Part shown: positions 1-10,426 of the stretch, piece by piece
How the letters are laid out: each line of letters starts with the position of its first letter
Numbering within the stretch: the stretch's first letter is position 1
Assembly (NCBI GenBank): GCA_903871465.1
Contig: CAIQHB010000016.1
Span: 1 to 64,000 of the forward strand
Reading direction: 5' to 3'
From: an uncultured Methanosarcinales archaeon
GTDB lineage: Archaea; Halobacteriota; Methanosarcinia; Methanotrichales; Methanotrichaceae
DNA: 64,000 nt
Program-made: the position numbers and the translations under genes
Notes under the pieces: model-generated
Told to the model about the DNA's origin: nothing
The model's input: only the letters and a program-made list of their open reading frames with translations
The model's database searches: none

Positions 1-1
1 A

Positions 2-121
2 GGATTGCTAACAGAGCTCGAAAAGATCAAGATTATGGTCTTGCCGGATGGGGAGAAGGTTGTAACTGAAATTACCAAGAGGCAACGCGAAATCCTGGAT
101 GCCCTTCATATGTGTGCCTAA
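2..121 (+). pseudogene. C-terminal fragment of a probable transposase (IS1634/IS4-like), truncated by window edge
   Basis: Open frame from base 2: GLLTELEKIKIMVLPDGEKVVTEITKRQREILDALHMCA*; resembles the tail of archaeal IS1634-type transposases. Confidence 0.4.
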
Positions 122-257
122 ACTCTGGGGAGGTCAGGTTCTAAGTGCAGTTCTGAATGTCAGGGGCCCCCTGTTGATCTTTGGGCTCCGTCAACTTTTT
201 CGCGGGAGCATCAGTTCGCAGACAAAAATAATAGTCAATGCTGGAGCCTGATCGATC

Positions 258-1085
258 TCAATTTATCAATAAGGTATAGGCCGTGTCTCTCTTGAAGCTC
301 TTTGTGTGCTCATTCTCGTTGATGATGTTTCCCTGAATGTCTCTCTGGGAGACGGTGATGGTGTGGGTTTTGCCTGCGCCAACTGTAAAGCTGGTGATGC
401 CATCTAATATGCCGTCGCTGATATCGCTGCTGTAAAATACACCATCCACATAGACATCATAGCCTTTGATCCTCTGAGATTTTATGGTAACTTTGGCCTT
501 TCCGATTTGAATCGTTCCCACGTCCATTGGTGAGCTTGACGCGACATTGGGACGGGGCGAGACGTCCAGCATCAGAGCGTTGCCGGGCTGGTTATCCAGG
601 GCCGTTATCATAAAGAAGCGGCCGTCTTCCTCCGGCACCAATCTCAGCAGGTAGTATCCCCTCAGAAGCTTGAAGTTCCAGTGGTTTGTGGAGCCACTGG
701 CATAGGATATGAGATAGATGTCTGCATTGCCGTCTTTTGGCATATGTAGGATGATATCCGCATCAACACCCTGGACGGTTCGCTCATACCGGCTCCACTG
801 CACCCCGGTTCTAACCCATAGCTCGCTCAAAAAGGAGCTGGAAACATATTCTGAGAAGTTCTGATGATCTGATCCAAATTGCAGCATTTGAGGCTCATTG
901 CGGCTTATGTTGAAGGCGAGTGGAAGCGAGAGCGTTGTCGCATTCTGTACGGATGGCCCCTCATCAGTGCTCCAGGGCATCTGTGTCCAGCTCTGATTGG
1001 AGTCCGGCGAGGCCCCTGCCGATATTGCCAGCATTATGATCAAGGCCAGGGCGATAGCCGGAAAATTAAGGTGGAAGCGTCTCAT
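258..1085 (-). CDS. secreted hypothetical protein with PEGA-like C-terminal segment
   Basis: ORF track; N-terminal signal-like helix; C-terminal YDVYVDG...FTVGAGKTHTITV. Confidence 0.6.
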   Translation of the reverse strand: MRRFHLNFPAIALALIIMLAISAGASPDSNQSWTQMPWSTDEGPSVQNATTLSLPLAFNISRNEPQMLQFGSDHQNFSEYVSSSFLSELWVRTGVQWSRYERTVQGVDADIILHMPKDGNADIYLISYASGSTNHWNFKLLRGYYLLRLVPEEDGRFFMITALDNQPGNALMLDVSPRPNVASSSPMDVGTIQIGKAKVTIKSQRIKGYDVYVDGVFYSSDISDGILDGITSFTVGAGKTHTITVSQRDIQGNIINENEHTKSFKRDTAYTLLIN

Positions 1086-1132
1086 GACTGGAGATCAAAC
1101 TACCCCGGCTTTAGAGTTTGCTGCCAATGCGT

Positions 1133-2875
1133 TTACATCGTCTCCAGAGCAGAAATGCCCAGAGTCTCCAGAGTCGTGCGGAGAGCATTTCTGGCGGCCC
1201 TCGCCAGCGCCATTCTGGCGTCCCTCAGCTCTGGAGCTGCATCAAGCACCGGGCTGAAGCGGTAGAAGTGGTTGAAGCACTCAGCGAGCTCGCGGGCGTA
1301 GGTTGCCAGATGATGTGGCTTCAGCTCTCTCGCGGCTCTATCGATGATCAGATCGAACTCGGCGATCTTCTTGATGAGCGCGACCTCATTCTCGCCGGTG
1401 AGCAGATCGGCCTGGAATTCCTGGATCTCTTGCTCAGGCGTTTGATGCGTTTGATCGCCTTTGCGAATGATGCTGCAGGCGCGAGCATGTGAGTACTGAA
1501 TGAAAGGTGCCGAGAGTTTTTCGAAGTCCAGCGCCTGCTTCCAGTCGAAGGTGGTGGCCTTGTCTGCGGATACCTTGACCACATCGTAGCGCACGGCACC
1601 CTGGGCCACTTGCCGGGCCACCTCTCGGAGGAAGTCCTCACTCTCCTCGGGCCGGCGCGTTTTTACCTCCTCGAAGGCCTGCTTCTCCACTTCATCGATG
1701 AGCTCATCTGCAGAGATGAACTTGCCTTTGCGCGTGCTCATGGAACCCGTGGGAAGAGAGACGAACTCGAAGATGACCACCTCCGGCTCGCGAACATCCA
1801 GGAGGCGTAGAGCCGTGCGCAGTTGTCCTGAGACGAGCTTGTGGTCCGCTCCAAGGATATCCACAGAGCGGTCGGAGTTGGCCGATTTCCAGCGGTGGTA
1901 AGCCAGGTCGCGAGTTATGTAAAGGGAGGTTCCGTTCGTTCTCTTGAGGACCATCTTCTTCTCAAAGCCGTAATTGTTCAGATCGAGCTGGTAGGCACCG
2001 TCCTCCCACTCTGTGAGGCCCGTCTTCTCCAGGAGCCCTACGACTTCGGCCACGCTTCCATTGCGCACGAACTCCGACTCCCAGTGGTAGCTGTCGTGGC
2101 GAATGTTCATGCGGTGCAGGGTCTCTTCGATGCCGCCTATGGCATACTTGACCGCGCTCTGGATCTTGGCAGTGATCTCCGGGTCTCCCGCCTCATAGCG
2201 CAGGATGACCTGATCCGCCTCGGCCCGGATCCCGGGATTCGTCTCCATCTCCTTGTTGGCTGCGATGTAAACCCGGGCGATGGCGTGGTCTGCCTTGCTG
2301 CCATCGAGCTGGAAGTGATCGCAGCCCACGACCACCATGGCCTCCTGGCGGCCCATGTCGTTCACATAGTACTCTGCGTCCACGGTGCAGCCTGCCCGGC
2401 GCAGTATCCTGACCAGGGTGTCGCCAATGACGGAGTTTCTGATGTGGCCCACATGCAGCGGCCCGTCAGGATTGGCTGATGTGTGCTCCACAATAACTTT
2501 CTCAGTCATACGGCCTGTCCAGGCGTTGTCGGCCAGGGCCCGGGCCAGGACAGCGTTCAGGAACAACCGGCTCATGTAGAAGTTGAGGTAAGGTCCGGCA
2601 AGCTCCACTCGCTCTACGTACTTGTACTCGGGAGAGATTGCCTGGTGAATCTCTTTGGCGATGGCCACCGGGCTCTTCTTCAGCACCGGGGCCAGCCGGA
2701 AGGCGACGGACGAGGCCAGGTCGGCATGCGGGCACAAATCCAGCCCCAGGTTGTTTACTCCTTCCTCTACCTTGTAGCCGCAGCGATCGAGCGCGCCCGT
2801 CAGGAGCAGCTCGACCTCGCTTATAAAATCGAGAAACATGGGAACACCAATATGAATAAGATCCTTATCTATCAA
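1133..2875 (-). CDS. argS: arginyl-tRNA synthetase (start may be at the internal MFLDF)
   Basis: HTSANPDGPLHVGHIRNSVIGD class I signature, GSMSTRKGKFIS KMSKS-like motif, DALR C-terminal domain. Confidence 0.95.
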   Translation of the reverse strand: MIDKDLIHIGVPMFLDFISEVELLLTGALDRCGYKVEEGVNNLGLDLCPHADLASSVAFRLAPVLKKSPVAIAKEIHQAISPEYKYVERVELAGPYLNFYMSRLFLNAVLARALADNAWTGRMTEKVIVEHTSANPDGPLHVGHIRNSVIGDTLVRILRRAGCTVDAEYYVNDMGRQEAMVVVGCDHFQLDGSKADHAIARVYIAANKEMETNPGIRAEADQVILRYEAGDPEITAKIQSAVKYAIGGIEETLHRMNIRHDSYHWESEFVRNGSVAEVVGLLEKTGLTEWEDGAYQLDLNNYGFEKKMVLKRTNGTSLYITRDLAYHRWKSANSDRSVDILGADHKLVSGQLRTALRLLDVREPEVVIFEFVSLPTGSMSTRKGKFISADELIDEVEKQAFEEVKTRRPEESEDFLREVARQVAQGAVRYDVVKVSADKATTFDWKQALDFEKLSAPFIQYSHARACSIIRKGDQTHQTPEQEIQEFQADLLTGENEVALIKKIAEFDLIIDRAARELKPHHLATYARELAECFNHFYRFSPVLDAAPELRDARMALARAARNALRTTLETLGISALETM

Positions 2876-3060
2876 CTAGATGGGGCGATATAAGCATTGC
2901 GTAGGTTGTTTCAACTCTCTTTATAGGCTCGATACGGGTAATGCTTTTCCTCCAACATATCAGCAATTCTAAGGTTGGTTCCGTCGAGTTCACGAGGAAC
3001 TTTCGAGAATTTCAGATAAAATTATACGCTCGCAGCGCAAGCTTAGATCAGGGATGAAAA

Positions 3061-4296
3061 TTGAAATTCATACTAGCTTTCTTGATGCTATCGCTCTGCA
3101 TGCCAGTAGTTCTGGCATCAGTCGATAGTTCCCAGTCGGTCGAGGCGACAACCGCCATCACCCTGCCCGTGGACTCCGTCACCATCTATCCGGACGGCCT
3201 GACGGCAGTGAAACAAATGGGAAGCCTGGACGTAACCGAAGGAACTCACAAATTCGTGGTCAATGTTCCTGAAGGAGCCGATGCCCGTTCATTGCTCCTG
3301 GCGGTGAGCAATGCGACTGTTGATGGGGTGGTCTACGAAACGGACCCCATTTACACTCTGAACATCTCGTCACCCGGATTGCAGAGCTTTGATCTGAGCT
3401 ATCTTATGGACAATGCTGCCACCTGGGAGCCCAGATATGACCTGCATCTGGGCAACGACTCCGTCTTGGTGAAGGCCAATGCCCATATCACCAACAGCGG
3501 CAAAGAGGACTTAAAGAGCGTGCGGCTCAAGCTGGTAGCGGGCCTGACTCCGGTAGTGCAGCCCTATCTTGCCAAGGGCGCATCTCGGTCGCTGCCGATA
3601 CCTCCTACGGCAGCCGCCCCAGCCATGGAGGCCATGGATTTGGCTGCCGCACCAGGCTCATCCTCAGGCACGCTCGAGACCCTTTACATCTTCGAGCTGG
3701 AGGGGCGAAAAGACCTGCTGATGAACAAGGAGATCGGCCTGCCTCTTTTCCAGGAGGAGGCTCCACTGGTAAGAGTCTACACCTGGGATGCATACAATCA
3801 GCAGACTGGCCCGTCAGACGAGGAGATCCGGGTCAACAATACCCTTAACAGCCCCTGGCCGACGGGAAATGCGTTGCTCTACAGAGATGATGAGTACGTC
3901 TCTACCATTCAAATGCCCTACACGCCAGCCGGCACCAATGCCTCCATTGTGGTGGGACCCTCTGCCGATCTGAAGGTGGAGAGAAAGCTCTCCGACTACA
4001 ACAAAACCGAAAACATCAAGGTGATAGGCCCGGTGGGTGGAAATCGCACCTTAAAGGAGACAAATGAGACCTGGACCTACAGTTTGAAGATCAAGAGCAA
4101 CGTGGACCGAGCAGCAGCTTTGGAGGTAACGGACACAGTTCCAGAGGAGGCTGTGATTATCTCAGTCTCGCCAATGCCTGCCGAGAAGACGGCCACCAGC
4201 CTGAAGTGGAAGCTGCAGCTTTTGCCGCGGCAGGAGACGTCTATCAATTACGCCTACCAGGTGATCACGACAGAGAGCCTGGACCGTGCATATTGA
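3061..4296 (+). CDS. secreted DUF4139-like protein
   Basis: Signal peptide; SYLMDNAATWEPRYDLHL typical of DUF4139. Confidence 0.7.
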   Translation: MKFILAFLMLSLCMPVVLASVDSSQSVEATTAITLPVDSVTIYPDGLTAVKQMGSLDVTEGTHKFVVNVPEGADARSLLLAVSNATVDGVVYETDPIYTLNISSPGLQSFDLSYLMDNAATWEPRYDLHLGNDSVLVKANAHITNSGKEDLKSVRLKLVAGLTPVVQPYLAKGASRSLPIPPTAAAPAMEAMDLAAAPGSSSGTLETLYIFELEGRKDLLMNKEIGLPLFQEEAPLVRVYTWDAYNQQTGPSDEEIRVNNTLNSPWPTGNALLYRDDEYVSTIQMPYTPAGTNASIVVGPSADLKVERKLSDYNKTENIKVIGPVGGNRTLKETNETWTYSLKIKSNVDRAAALEVTDTVPEEAVIISVSPMPAEKTATSLKWKLQLLPRQETSINYAYQVITTESLDRAY

Positions 4297-4479
4297 CTAG
4301 AAAATCTTTTCCTTTTTTTTGCGTCAGTTCTTTCACGAATCGCCTAAATGGGATGATGAAAAATCCTTATTATAGTCCTTTACACAACAAATTTAACTTA
4401 TCGTGCAAGAATCTGGGAATCCACATTCGTGCAAAAGAAATACTCCCTGCCAAGCCACAAAAGTTATCCCTGAGAACTC

Positions 4480-4625
4480 TAGAAGTTCCTCCTTGGTTTC
4501 AATTTCAGATGCATTGTATTCTTTTTCTTTCTGAGTTCCCTGAATGACCAAAGCCGTTGCGTGTTTGAGTTGATATTTTGGGAGGATTCGTCGACGAATC
4601 CCAATAAATCGCCTTCTCTCGGAAT
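4480..4625 (-). pseudogene. truncated IS630-type orfB (DDE domain) remnant
   Basis: Minus-strand frame GDLLGFVDESSQNINSNTQRLWSFRELRKKKNT matches the first catalytic Asp region of IS630; the frame ends soon after. Confidence 0.6.
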
Positions 4626-5107
4626 CAAGTCTTTTTTAAAATTGTTTCTGCATCATCTGGTCGTCTCTTATCTAGAACGTTGGGCTTAGCATGATGCATG
4701 TTCCAGGATGTTAGAATTCGCCAGACCTGCATTTCTGAATATTCGACATTGAATTTTTGTTTTATCAATTCGCGCACTTCTCTTAATGTCCAGGCATCTT
4801 TCTCACCAAGCATTCGTTTTAATTCTTCCCGTTCAGCTTCCCCTACTTTAGGCTTTGGACCGCCCGAAAAATTGGGCACGAGACCCTTGTATCCTTGTTT
4901 GTTCCATGAATCTAGCCAACTATAACCAGTGGGCTCGGAGATATTCACTTTTTGGCATGCTTCTTTTATTGTCTCTCCCTTATAAATGAATTTTACAAAG
5001 TATAATCTTTCGAGAACACGAACAGATTTTTCTTCCTTCCTGATAATTTTATTTAATTCCTCTAGTGTGACATGTTTTATTATCTCTTTCTCTTGTTTTC
5101 TGCCCAT
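4625..5107 (-). CDS. IS630-family transposase orfA, HTH domain
   Basis: HTH pattern ETIKEACQKVNISEPTGYSWLDSWNKQGYKGLVPNFSGGPKPKV; ends DDAETILKKT. Confidence 0.75.
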   Translation of the reverse strand: MGRKQEKEIIKHVTLEELNKIIRKEEKSVRVLERLYFVKFIYKGETIKEACQKVNISEPTGYSWLDSWNKQGYKGLVPNFSGGPKPKVGEAEREELKRMLGEKDAWTLREVRELIKQKFNVEYSEMQVWRILTSWNMHHAKPNVLDKRRPDDAETILKKT

Positions 5108-5181
5108 GGTCCATAGATATGTATTGTTAGCTTAAAAAAGTTACGTTAAAGACTATAAATATGAATCAAACATACTGAGAG

Positions 5182-6054
5182 ATGATGGTTCTACTTCAAG
5201 CCCAGGTCGGAACAGATATGTTGAGCTCACTAATCAATAATGCATGGTTTATATTATTCATACTATTGTTTCTCATTCCCATGGCGCAGAGAAATTACCT
5301 GCAGGCGGCACGCAAACGCGTTCTAGCTAGGCTGGGAAAATCCCGAGGCACTCAGGTGATAACTCTCATCCACCGCCAGGAGACGATCAGCTTTCTGGGC
5401 ATACCGCTGGCTCGATACATCGATATCGACGATAGTGAACAGGTCTTGAGGGCGATTCGCAGAGCGGATAAGGATGTGCCGATCGATATCATTCTACATA
5501 CGCCCGGCGGCCTGGCTCTGGCAGCCACGCAAATAGCCATGGCTCTGAAGGCTCATCCCGCCAAAAAAACGGTGATTGTACCCCATTATGCCATGAGCGG
5601 CGGAACCCTCATCGCTCTTGCTGCGGATAAGATAATCATGGACCCGCATGCCGCTTTAGGCCCAGTCGATCCGCAGTTGGGAGATATTCAGGGCAGCTAT
5701 CCTGCCACGTCGCTGCTGGCAGTAGTAGGCAAAAAGAAGATTGATGAGATCGATGACAAGACACTCATCTACGCCGAGGAGGCCCGCAAGGCTCTGGACC
5801 AGATGAAGAGCCTCTTAAGAAAAATCCTGGAAGGCAAGTCCGACCAGAAGAAGCTGGAGACGATAATCGAGGAGTTTCTCTCGGGAAAGTACACCCACGA
5901 TCATCCTTTCATGGCCGAGGAGGCCCAAAACCTCCTGGGCCAATGCGTCCAGACTGATGTTCCTGAAGAGGTCTATGCTCTGATGGATCTCTATCGCATG
6001 GAAGCGGGCAGAAGCCGCCCGGGCGTGGAGTATGTGCCTCTGGTGAGGCGCTAG
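5182..6054 (+). CDS. SDH-type (ClpP-class/SppA-like) membrane serine protease
   Basis: N-terminal TM; HTPGGLALAATQIA, PHYAMSGGTLIALAADKI, HAALGPVDPQLG. Confidence 0.85.
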   Translation: MMVLLQAQVGTDMLSSLINNAWFILFILLFLIPMAQRNYLQAARKRVLARLGKSRGTQVITLIHRQETISFLGIPLARYIDIDDSEQVLRAIRRADKDVPIDIILHTPGGLALAATQIAMALKAHPAKKTVIVPHYAMSGGTLIALAADKIIMDPHAALGPVDPQLGDIQGSYPATSLLAVVGKKKIDEIDDKTLIYAEEARKALDQMKSLLRKILEGKSDQKKLETIIEEFLSGKYTHDHPFMAEEAQNLLGQCVQTDVPEEVYALMDLYRMEAGRSRPGVEYVPLVRR

Positions 6055-6145
6055 ATCTTCGAGAGTGCCTCCCATGGCACTCATCCCATTTCTTCCATTT
6101 CGCCTGTTCCTGCAAAAAAGAGAAAACGATTCTATCCGGGACAGG

Positions 6146-8569
6146 TCATTTCGATCTGCCACTACGGCGCCTATTGATCATCTTGAGCCCCTCAAACCAT
6201 AAGATGCTGGTAATCCCTGCCAGGAAGCATATGGCGATGTCGAGGAGATGCAGATAGGAAAAGCCGAACAGCTCTCTCAAGAATGGAATGTAGAGGACCC
6301 CGGCCAGGAATACGAGCGCCCCTCCCAGTACCCACCAGAGGGCACGGTTGGGACTGCTTATGGTCTCTAAGATGGTTCGAGACCAGGATCGATTGATGAG
6401 GATCAGGCCCAGATTGGCCACGATGAGTGTGGTAAAGGTCAGGGCTCTTGCTTCTTCTTCTCCCTGCCCCCTGAATAGAGATACGGCATAGACGGCCAGG
6501 ACGATGGCCAGCACTATGAAGCCTTGCAGGAAGCTCAGAGCCAGGCTCCGCCTGCTGAAGAGCGGCTTTTTCGGATCGCGCGGAAGGCGTTTCATGACAT
6601 CCGCCTCCTCGGGCTCGGCCTCGAAGACCACGGAGCAGGCCGGATCAATGATCAGCTCCAGGAAGACGACATGCACCGGCAAGAGGACGAGAGGCCACCC
6701 TAAGAGAACAGGTATCAAGGACATACCTGCTATGGGCACATGAATGGCAAGGATGTAGGCCATGGCCTTTTTGATATTGTCGAATACTCTGCGACCAAGC
6801 CGCGTAGCCTGCACAATGGACGAGAAGGAATCGTCCAGGAGCACGAGACTCGCTGCTTCTCTTGCCACATCTGTGCCCCGGCCGCCCATTGCAATACCGA
6901 TGTCTGCCGCTTTCAAGGCAGGGGCATCATTGACGCCGTCGCCGGTCATGGCCACAACCTCTCCGTTGGCCTTCATAGCCATGACCAGTCTCAATTTTTG
7001 CTCAGGCACCATTCGGGAAAATATGTTTGTGTCCTTTATGCGCTCTTGAAGATTCGCATCGGATAAGAGCTCCATCTCCGGGCCGGTCAGGATCTTATCC
7101 GCGGACTTAAGGCCTATGGTTTTGGCGATGGCCTGAGCCGTAGCCGGATAGTCGCCGGTTATCATCACTACCCTTATCCCTGCGTCATAGCATTCAGCGA
7201 CGGCATCGGCTATGCCAGCCCGCACCGGATCGGCAAGGCCCACGAGACCCAGAAATTGAAAATCAAAGTCGTGCTGCACCTCTGGAAGATCGGTCTCTTT
7301 GAATCCTGCTCTGGCGACACCCAGGACGCGCAAACCCTCGTTTCCCATGGCAACGATACTCTCGGAGAGCTTCTGGCGATATGATTCGTCAAAATGGCAG
7401 AGGTCAGCTATGGCCTCAGGCGCACCCTTGGCTGCAATGACAAAATCGCTTCCATTCGGGGACCTCCAGACGCGAGACATAGCCAGCAGCTTCTTCGAGA
7501 GTGGATACTCCTGCACCAGACTCCAGTCTCGATGAATGTGTTCAGTCTTCTGCAGGTAGTCGTCGCCCAGCTTCTGAAAGGCCTTCTCCATCGGGTCGAA
7601 GGGATCCTTCTGCGAGGCCAGAATGCTGTACTCTACGACCTCATGAATGCCGTCAGGAAGAATGCCCGCAATCCCGTCGAGGCTCCAGAATTGGCCGGCG
7701 GCAAAAAGCTTCTTCACAGTCATTCGATTCTCTGTGAGAGTGCCTGTCTTGTCGGTGCAGAGAACTGTAGTTGCGCCCAGCGTCTCCACTGCGGGGACCC
7801 GGCGTGTGAGCACTCGATTTTCTGCGATCCTCCAGGCACCCATAGCCAGGAAGATAGTCAGGACGACAGGAAACTCTTCTGGCAGGACTGCCATGGCCAT
7901 GGTGATGCCGGCTAAGAGTCCCTGCAGCCAGTCGTTCCGGGTTATGCCAAAGACCACAACCACCAAGGCGCAAAGAGCCAGTCCCAGGAGGGCCAGCTTT
8001 TGCACCAGTTTCGAGCTCTCCTTTTGTAGCGGCGTCTTCTCGGATTTGACGTTTTCCAGGGCTTTTCCGATCTTGCCGATCTGTGTAAGCGCGCCAGTCG
8101 CCAGTACCTGCGCCGCACCCTGGCCCTGCACAATAAGGCTTCCAGAATAGACAAAGGGCAGGTCATCGCCTCCCGGTTGGATAATGGCGGTCAAGCCCTC
8201 GGAACAGACTTTGCGAACTGATACGGATTCTCCCGTGAGAAGCGACTCGTCTGCAGAGAGGTTGGTGCAAAAAAGCAGCTTTGCATCTGCGGGCACCCGA
8301 TCGCCTTCGGAAAGAACAATCAGGTCGCCGGGAACAACCTCCCGCCCTGGGATGCGTTTATAAACACGGTCCCGTATCACCAGGGCACGGGGGCTGGAGA
8401 GATCTCGCAAAGCCTCCAGGGCTCTCTCCGTCTTTCGTTCCTGGTAGAGCGTGATGCCCATTACCACGAAGACGAAGCCCATAAGCATCAGAGCCTCCTG
8501 AAGGTCTCCCAGGATCGAATAGATCAGGCTGCCTGCCACCAGGAGCAGGAACATAGGCTCCTTTATCAC
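6146..8569 (-). CDS. cation-translocating P-type ATPase (N-terminus extends upstream of the listed GTG)
   Basis: CTDKTGTLTENRMT, TGES, GDGVNDAPALKAADIGIAMG motifs. Confidence 0.92.
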   Translation of the reverse strand: MIKEPMFLLLVAGSLIYSILGDLQEALMLMGFVFVVMGITLYQERKTERALEALRDLSSPRALVIRDRVYKRIPGREVVPGDLIVLSEGDRVPADAKLLFCTNLSADESLLTGESVSVRKVCSEGLTAIIQPGGDDLPFVYSGSLIVQGQGAAQVLATGALTQIGKIGKALENVKSEKTPLQKESSKLVQKLALLGLALCALVVVVFGITRNDWLQGLLAGITMAMAVLPEEFPVVLTIFLAMGAWRIAENRVLTRRVPAVETLGATTVLCTDKTGTLTENRMTVKKLFAAGQFWSLDGIAGILPDGIHEVVEYSILASQKDPFDPMEKAFQKLGDDYLQKTEHIHRDWSLVQEYPLSKKLLAMSRVWRSPNGSDFVIAAKGAPEAIADLCHFDESYRQKLSESIVAMGNEGLRVLGVARAGFKETDLPEVQHDFDFQFLGLVGLADPVRAGIADAVAECYDAGIRVVMITGDYPATAQAIAKTIGLKSADKILTGPEMELLSDANLQERIKDTNIFSRMVPEQKLRLVMAMKANGEVVAMTGDGVNDAPALKAADIGIAMGGRGTDVAREAASLVLLDDSFSSIVQATRLGRRVFDNIKKAMAYILAIHVPIAGMSLIPVLLGWPLVLLPVHVVFLELIIDPACSVVFEAEPEEADVMKRLPRDPKKPLFSRRSLALSFLQGFIVLAIVLAVYAVSLFRGQGEEEARALTFTTLIVANLGLILINRSWSRTILETISSPNRALWWVLGGALVFLAGVLYIPFLRELFGFSYLHLLDIAICFLAGITSILWFEGLKMINRRRSGRSK

Positions 8570-8781
8570 CTCCAGGGCAATTGCGAATATGCTGCGTGGT
8601 TTCGATTGCGGCAGCTCATTATAACCGAACTGTTTTTGCCTCTCTGCAGCCTCGGCCTCGGTAAGGCCTTTTGCGATGCTTATGTCGAAGTATTCCGCCA
8701 GCGAAAAATCCCTCGTGAAACGTAATAATATTATTTTTCGTCTTCAATACATTTGTGGATATATTCGAAAATCAACTGCAA

Positions 8782-9585
8782 TCATGCCTCTTTTAATTCG
8801 GTTTCCACACCGTTGCATGTGCCGCGCAAGATGCAGACAATGCCGGCTGCCAGGAGCACGGCTATAATGCCCGTCAGGAATATGCCGTCAAATACACCCG
8901 CTCCGCCGATGGACAGGACCAGTGGCTTGGCGCGGATCAGATCCAGCGGCGACAGCGCAGGCAGGACTCCCGGTGTGAGTACGCTGAGAATGTCCGCCCC
9001 AATCAGGGTTCCAATGGTGCCGCTGATGTAGGCCAGGGGCGGAGAGCCGCGGTAGCCACCCGCCAGTGCCAGGCCCATGACCGCGGCCAGAAGAGGCGAC
9101 AGCCAGAAGGGAAGAACTATGCCCTCTCCGGGAACCGCTTCGGCTACATAGTAAGTAATGGCCGCCACCACCACCACACCAAGAAATGACCTGCCAAGGG
9201 AGGCCTGGCGGATCAGAAGAAGGTGGGCTGAGATGACCAGTGGTATGATGCATCCTCCCAGGTTCACGGCCAGATAGAGGGAGTGGAATGTCGTGGGAAA
9301 GCTCTGTGGATAAAGGCTCATCACTGTCAAGTACCAGGCAGGGTAAGCAGTGATAGGTGCGCTCATGAGGGGCAGATCCACCAGGCTTCCCAGAATGGAG
9401 CCGAAAACGGCCAGGGATGCATTCCAGTGGCTGAAGCCCACCATCTCAAAGGCGGTCTCCGAGAGACGCAAAAAGAGGTAGATGAAGATTGTGGGCACCG
9501 CTAATATGAGCAGCAGAATGATGATGGTAAAGGGTAGATAGAGGATTTCGAACAAGCCTTGACTCCAGAATGAACATGTTCGCAA
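8782..9585 (-). CDS. DUF1614-like integral membrane protein
   Basis: Multiple TM segments; FGSILGSLVDLPL and GGTGVFDGIFLTGI-like motifs (GGAGVFDGIFLTGI). Confidence 0.7.
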   Translation of the reverse strand: MRTCSFWSQGLFEILYLPFTIIILLLILAVPTIFIYLFLRLSETAFEMVGFSHWNASLAVFGSILGSLVDLPLMSAPITAYPAWYLTVMSLYPQSFPTTFHSLYLAVNLGGCIIPLVISAHLLLIRQASLGRSFLGVVVVAAITYYVAEAVPGEGIVLPFWLSPLLAAVMGLALAGGYRGSPPLAYISGTIGTLIGADILSVLTPGVLPALSPLDLIRAKPLVLSIGGAGVFDGIFLTGIIAVLLAAGIVCILRGTCNGVETELKEA

Positions 9586-9667
9586 AGGTTAATAGAGCTT
9601 TCTGGCGTGCACAATGTTTATGGCCTGAGCGGAATTTTGCGAAAGAGGGAAATCCAAGGTGATGTAA

Positions 9668-10159
9668 ATGACTATTCTTACCGGCAGCGAGGCCCGGGGC
9701 CTGGTCGAATCCATGATCGACCCTGAAACGCAGACCCAGATGTGCGGCGTAGAGTTGACTCTGCAGAAGATCGAGCGCTTCATAACAGCCGGAACGGTAG
9801 CTTTCGACAATAAAGAGCGAAAGCTGCCCGAGACCGAGCTCGTGAATTTCGATGAAATGGGCTGGATCGACCTGACCGCTGGCGCCTACCTGGTTACTTT
9901 CAACGAGATTGTCAATATCCCCACGGATGTGACGGCTATGGCGCGGGCGCGCTCCACGCTCCTCCGCTGCGGTGCCACCCTGGAGACGGCCCTCTGGGAT
10001 CCGGGCTACCGGGGACGCAGCCAGAGCCTTCTCGTGGTCTACAATCCGCTGGGACTGAGGCTCAAGAAGAATGCCCGGCTGATGCAGCTAGTCTTTCTGC
10101 GGCTGGAGAAAGAGGCGGAAAAGCTGTACTCCGGGAAGTATCAGGGAGAAAATATCTGA
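9668..10159 (+). CDS. dCTP deaminase/dUTPase family protein
   Basis: ARARSTLLRCGATLETALWDPGYRGRSQSLLVVYNP. Confidence 0.85.
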   Translation: MTILTGSEARGLVESMIDPETQTQMCGVELTLQKIERFITAGTVAFDNKERKLPETELVNFDEMGWIDLTAGAYLVTFNEIVNIPTDVTAMARARSTLLRCGATLETALWDPGYRGRSQSLLVVYNPLGLRLKKNARLMQLVFLRLEKEAEKLYSGKYQGENI

Positions 10160-10216
10160 GACCTGGGTTCTTGACGGTAGTGTGCCCGCTTTGATGTAAA
10201 ATTAGCGTCAGGAGCC

Positions 10217-10246
10217 GACGTGTTGTGAACGAGATAACAACACGTC
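10217..10246. terminator. hairpin downstream of the dCTP deaminase-family gene
   Basis: Perfect 10-bp inverted repeat GACGTGTTGT-N10-ACAACACGTC. Confidence 0.45.
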
Positions 10247-10426
10247 ATTTCTTCACAAGATTTAATAATTAGCCCTGTATCAATGAGGCATTGCAGCTTG
10301 AAGCTCAAAAAGCAAATTCAGGCCGGACCCTACGTGCGCCGGCAAGAGAAAAGGCCGTCTCAATAATATCTATTAAATAAAATAGTTTCCCAAGTGCCAG
10401 TATCCCGGCACTTGATTGCAAATCAC

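Noticed and set aside
1841-2479. 212-aa plus-strand ORF opposite argS
   Set aside because: Antisense to a confidently identified gene; no domain signature.
7394-7915. 173-aa plus-strand ORF opposite the P-type ATPase
   Set aside because: Antisense frame of strongly conserved ATPase motifs.
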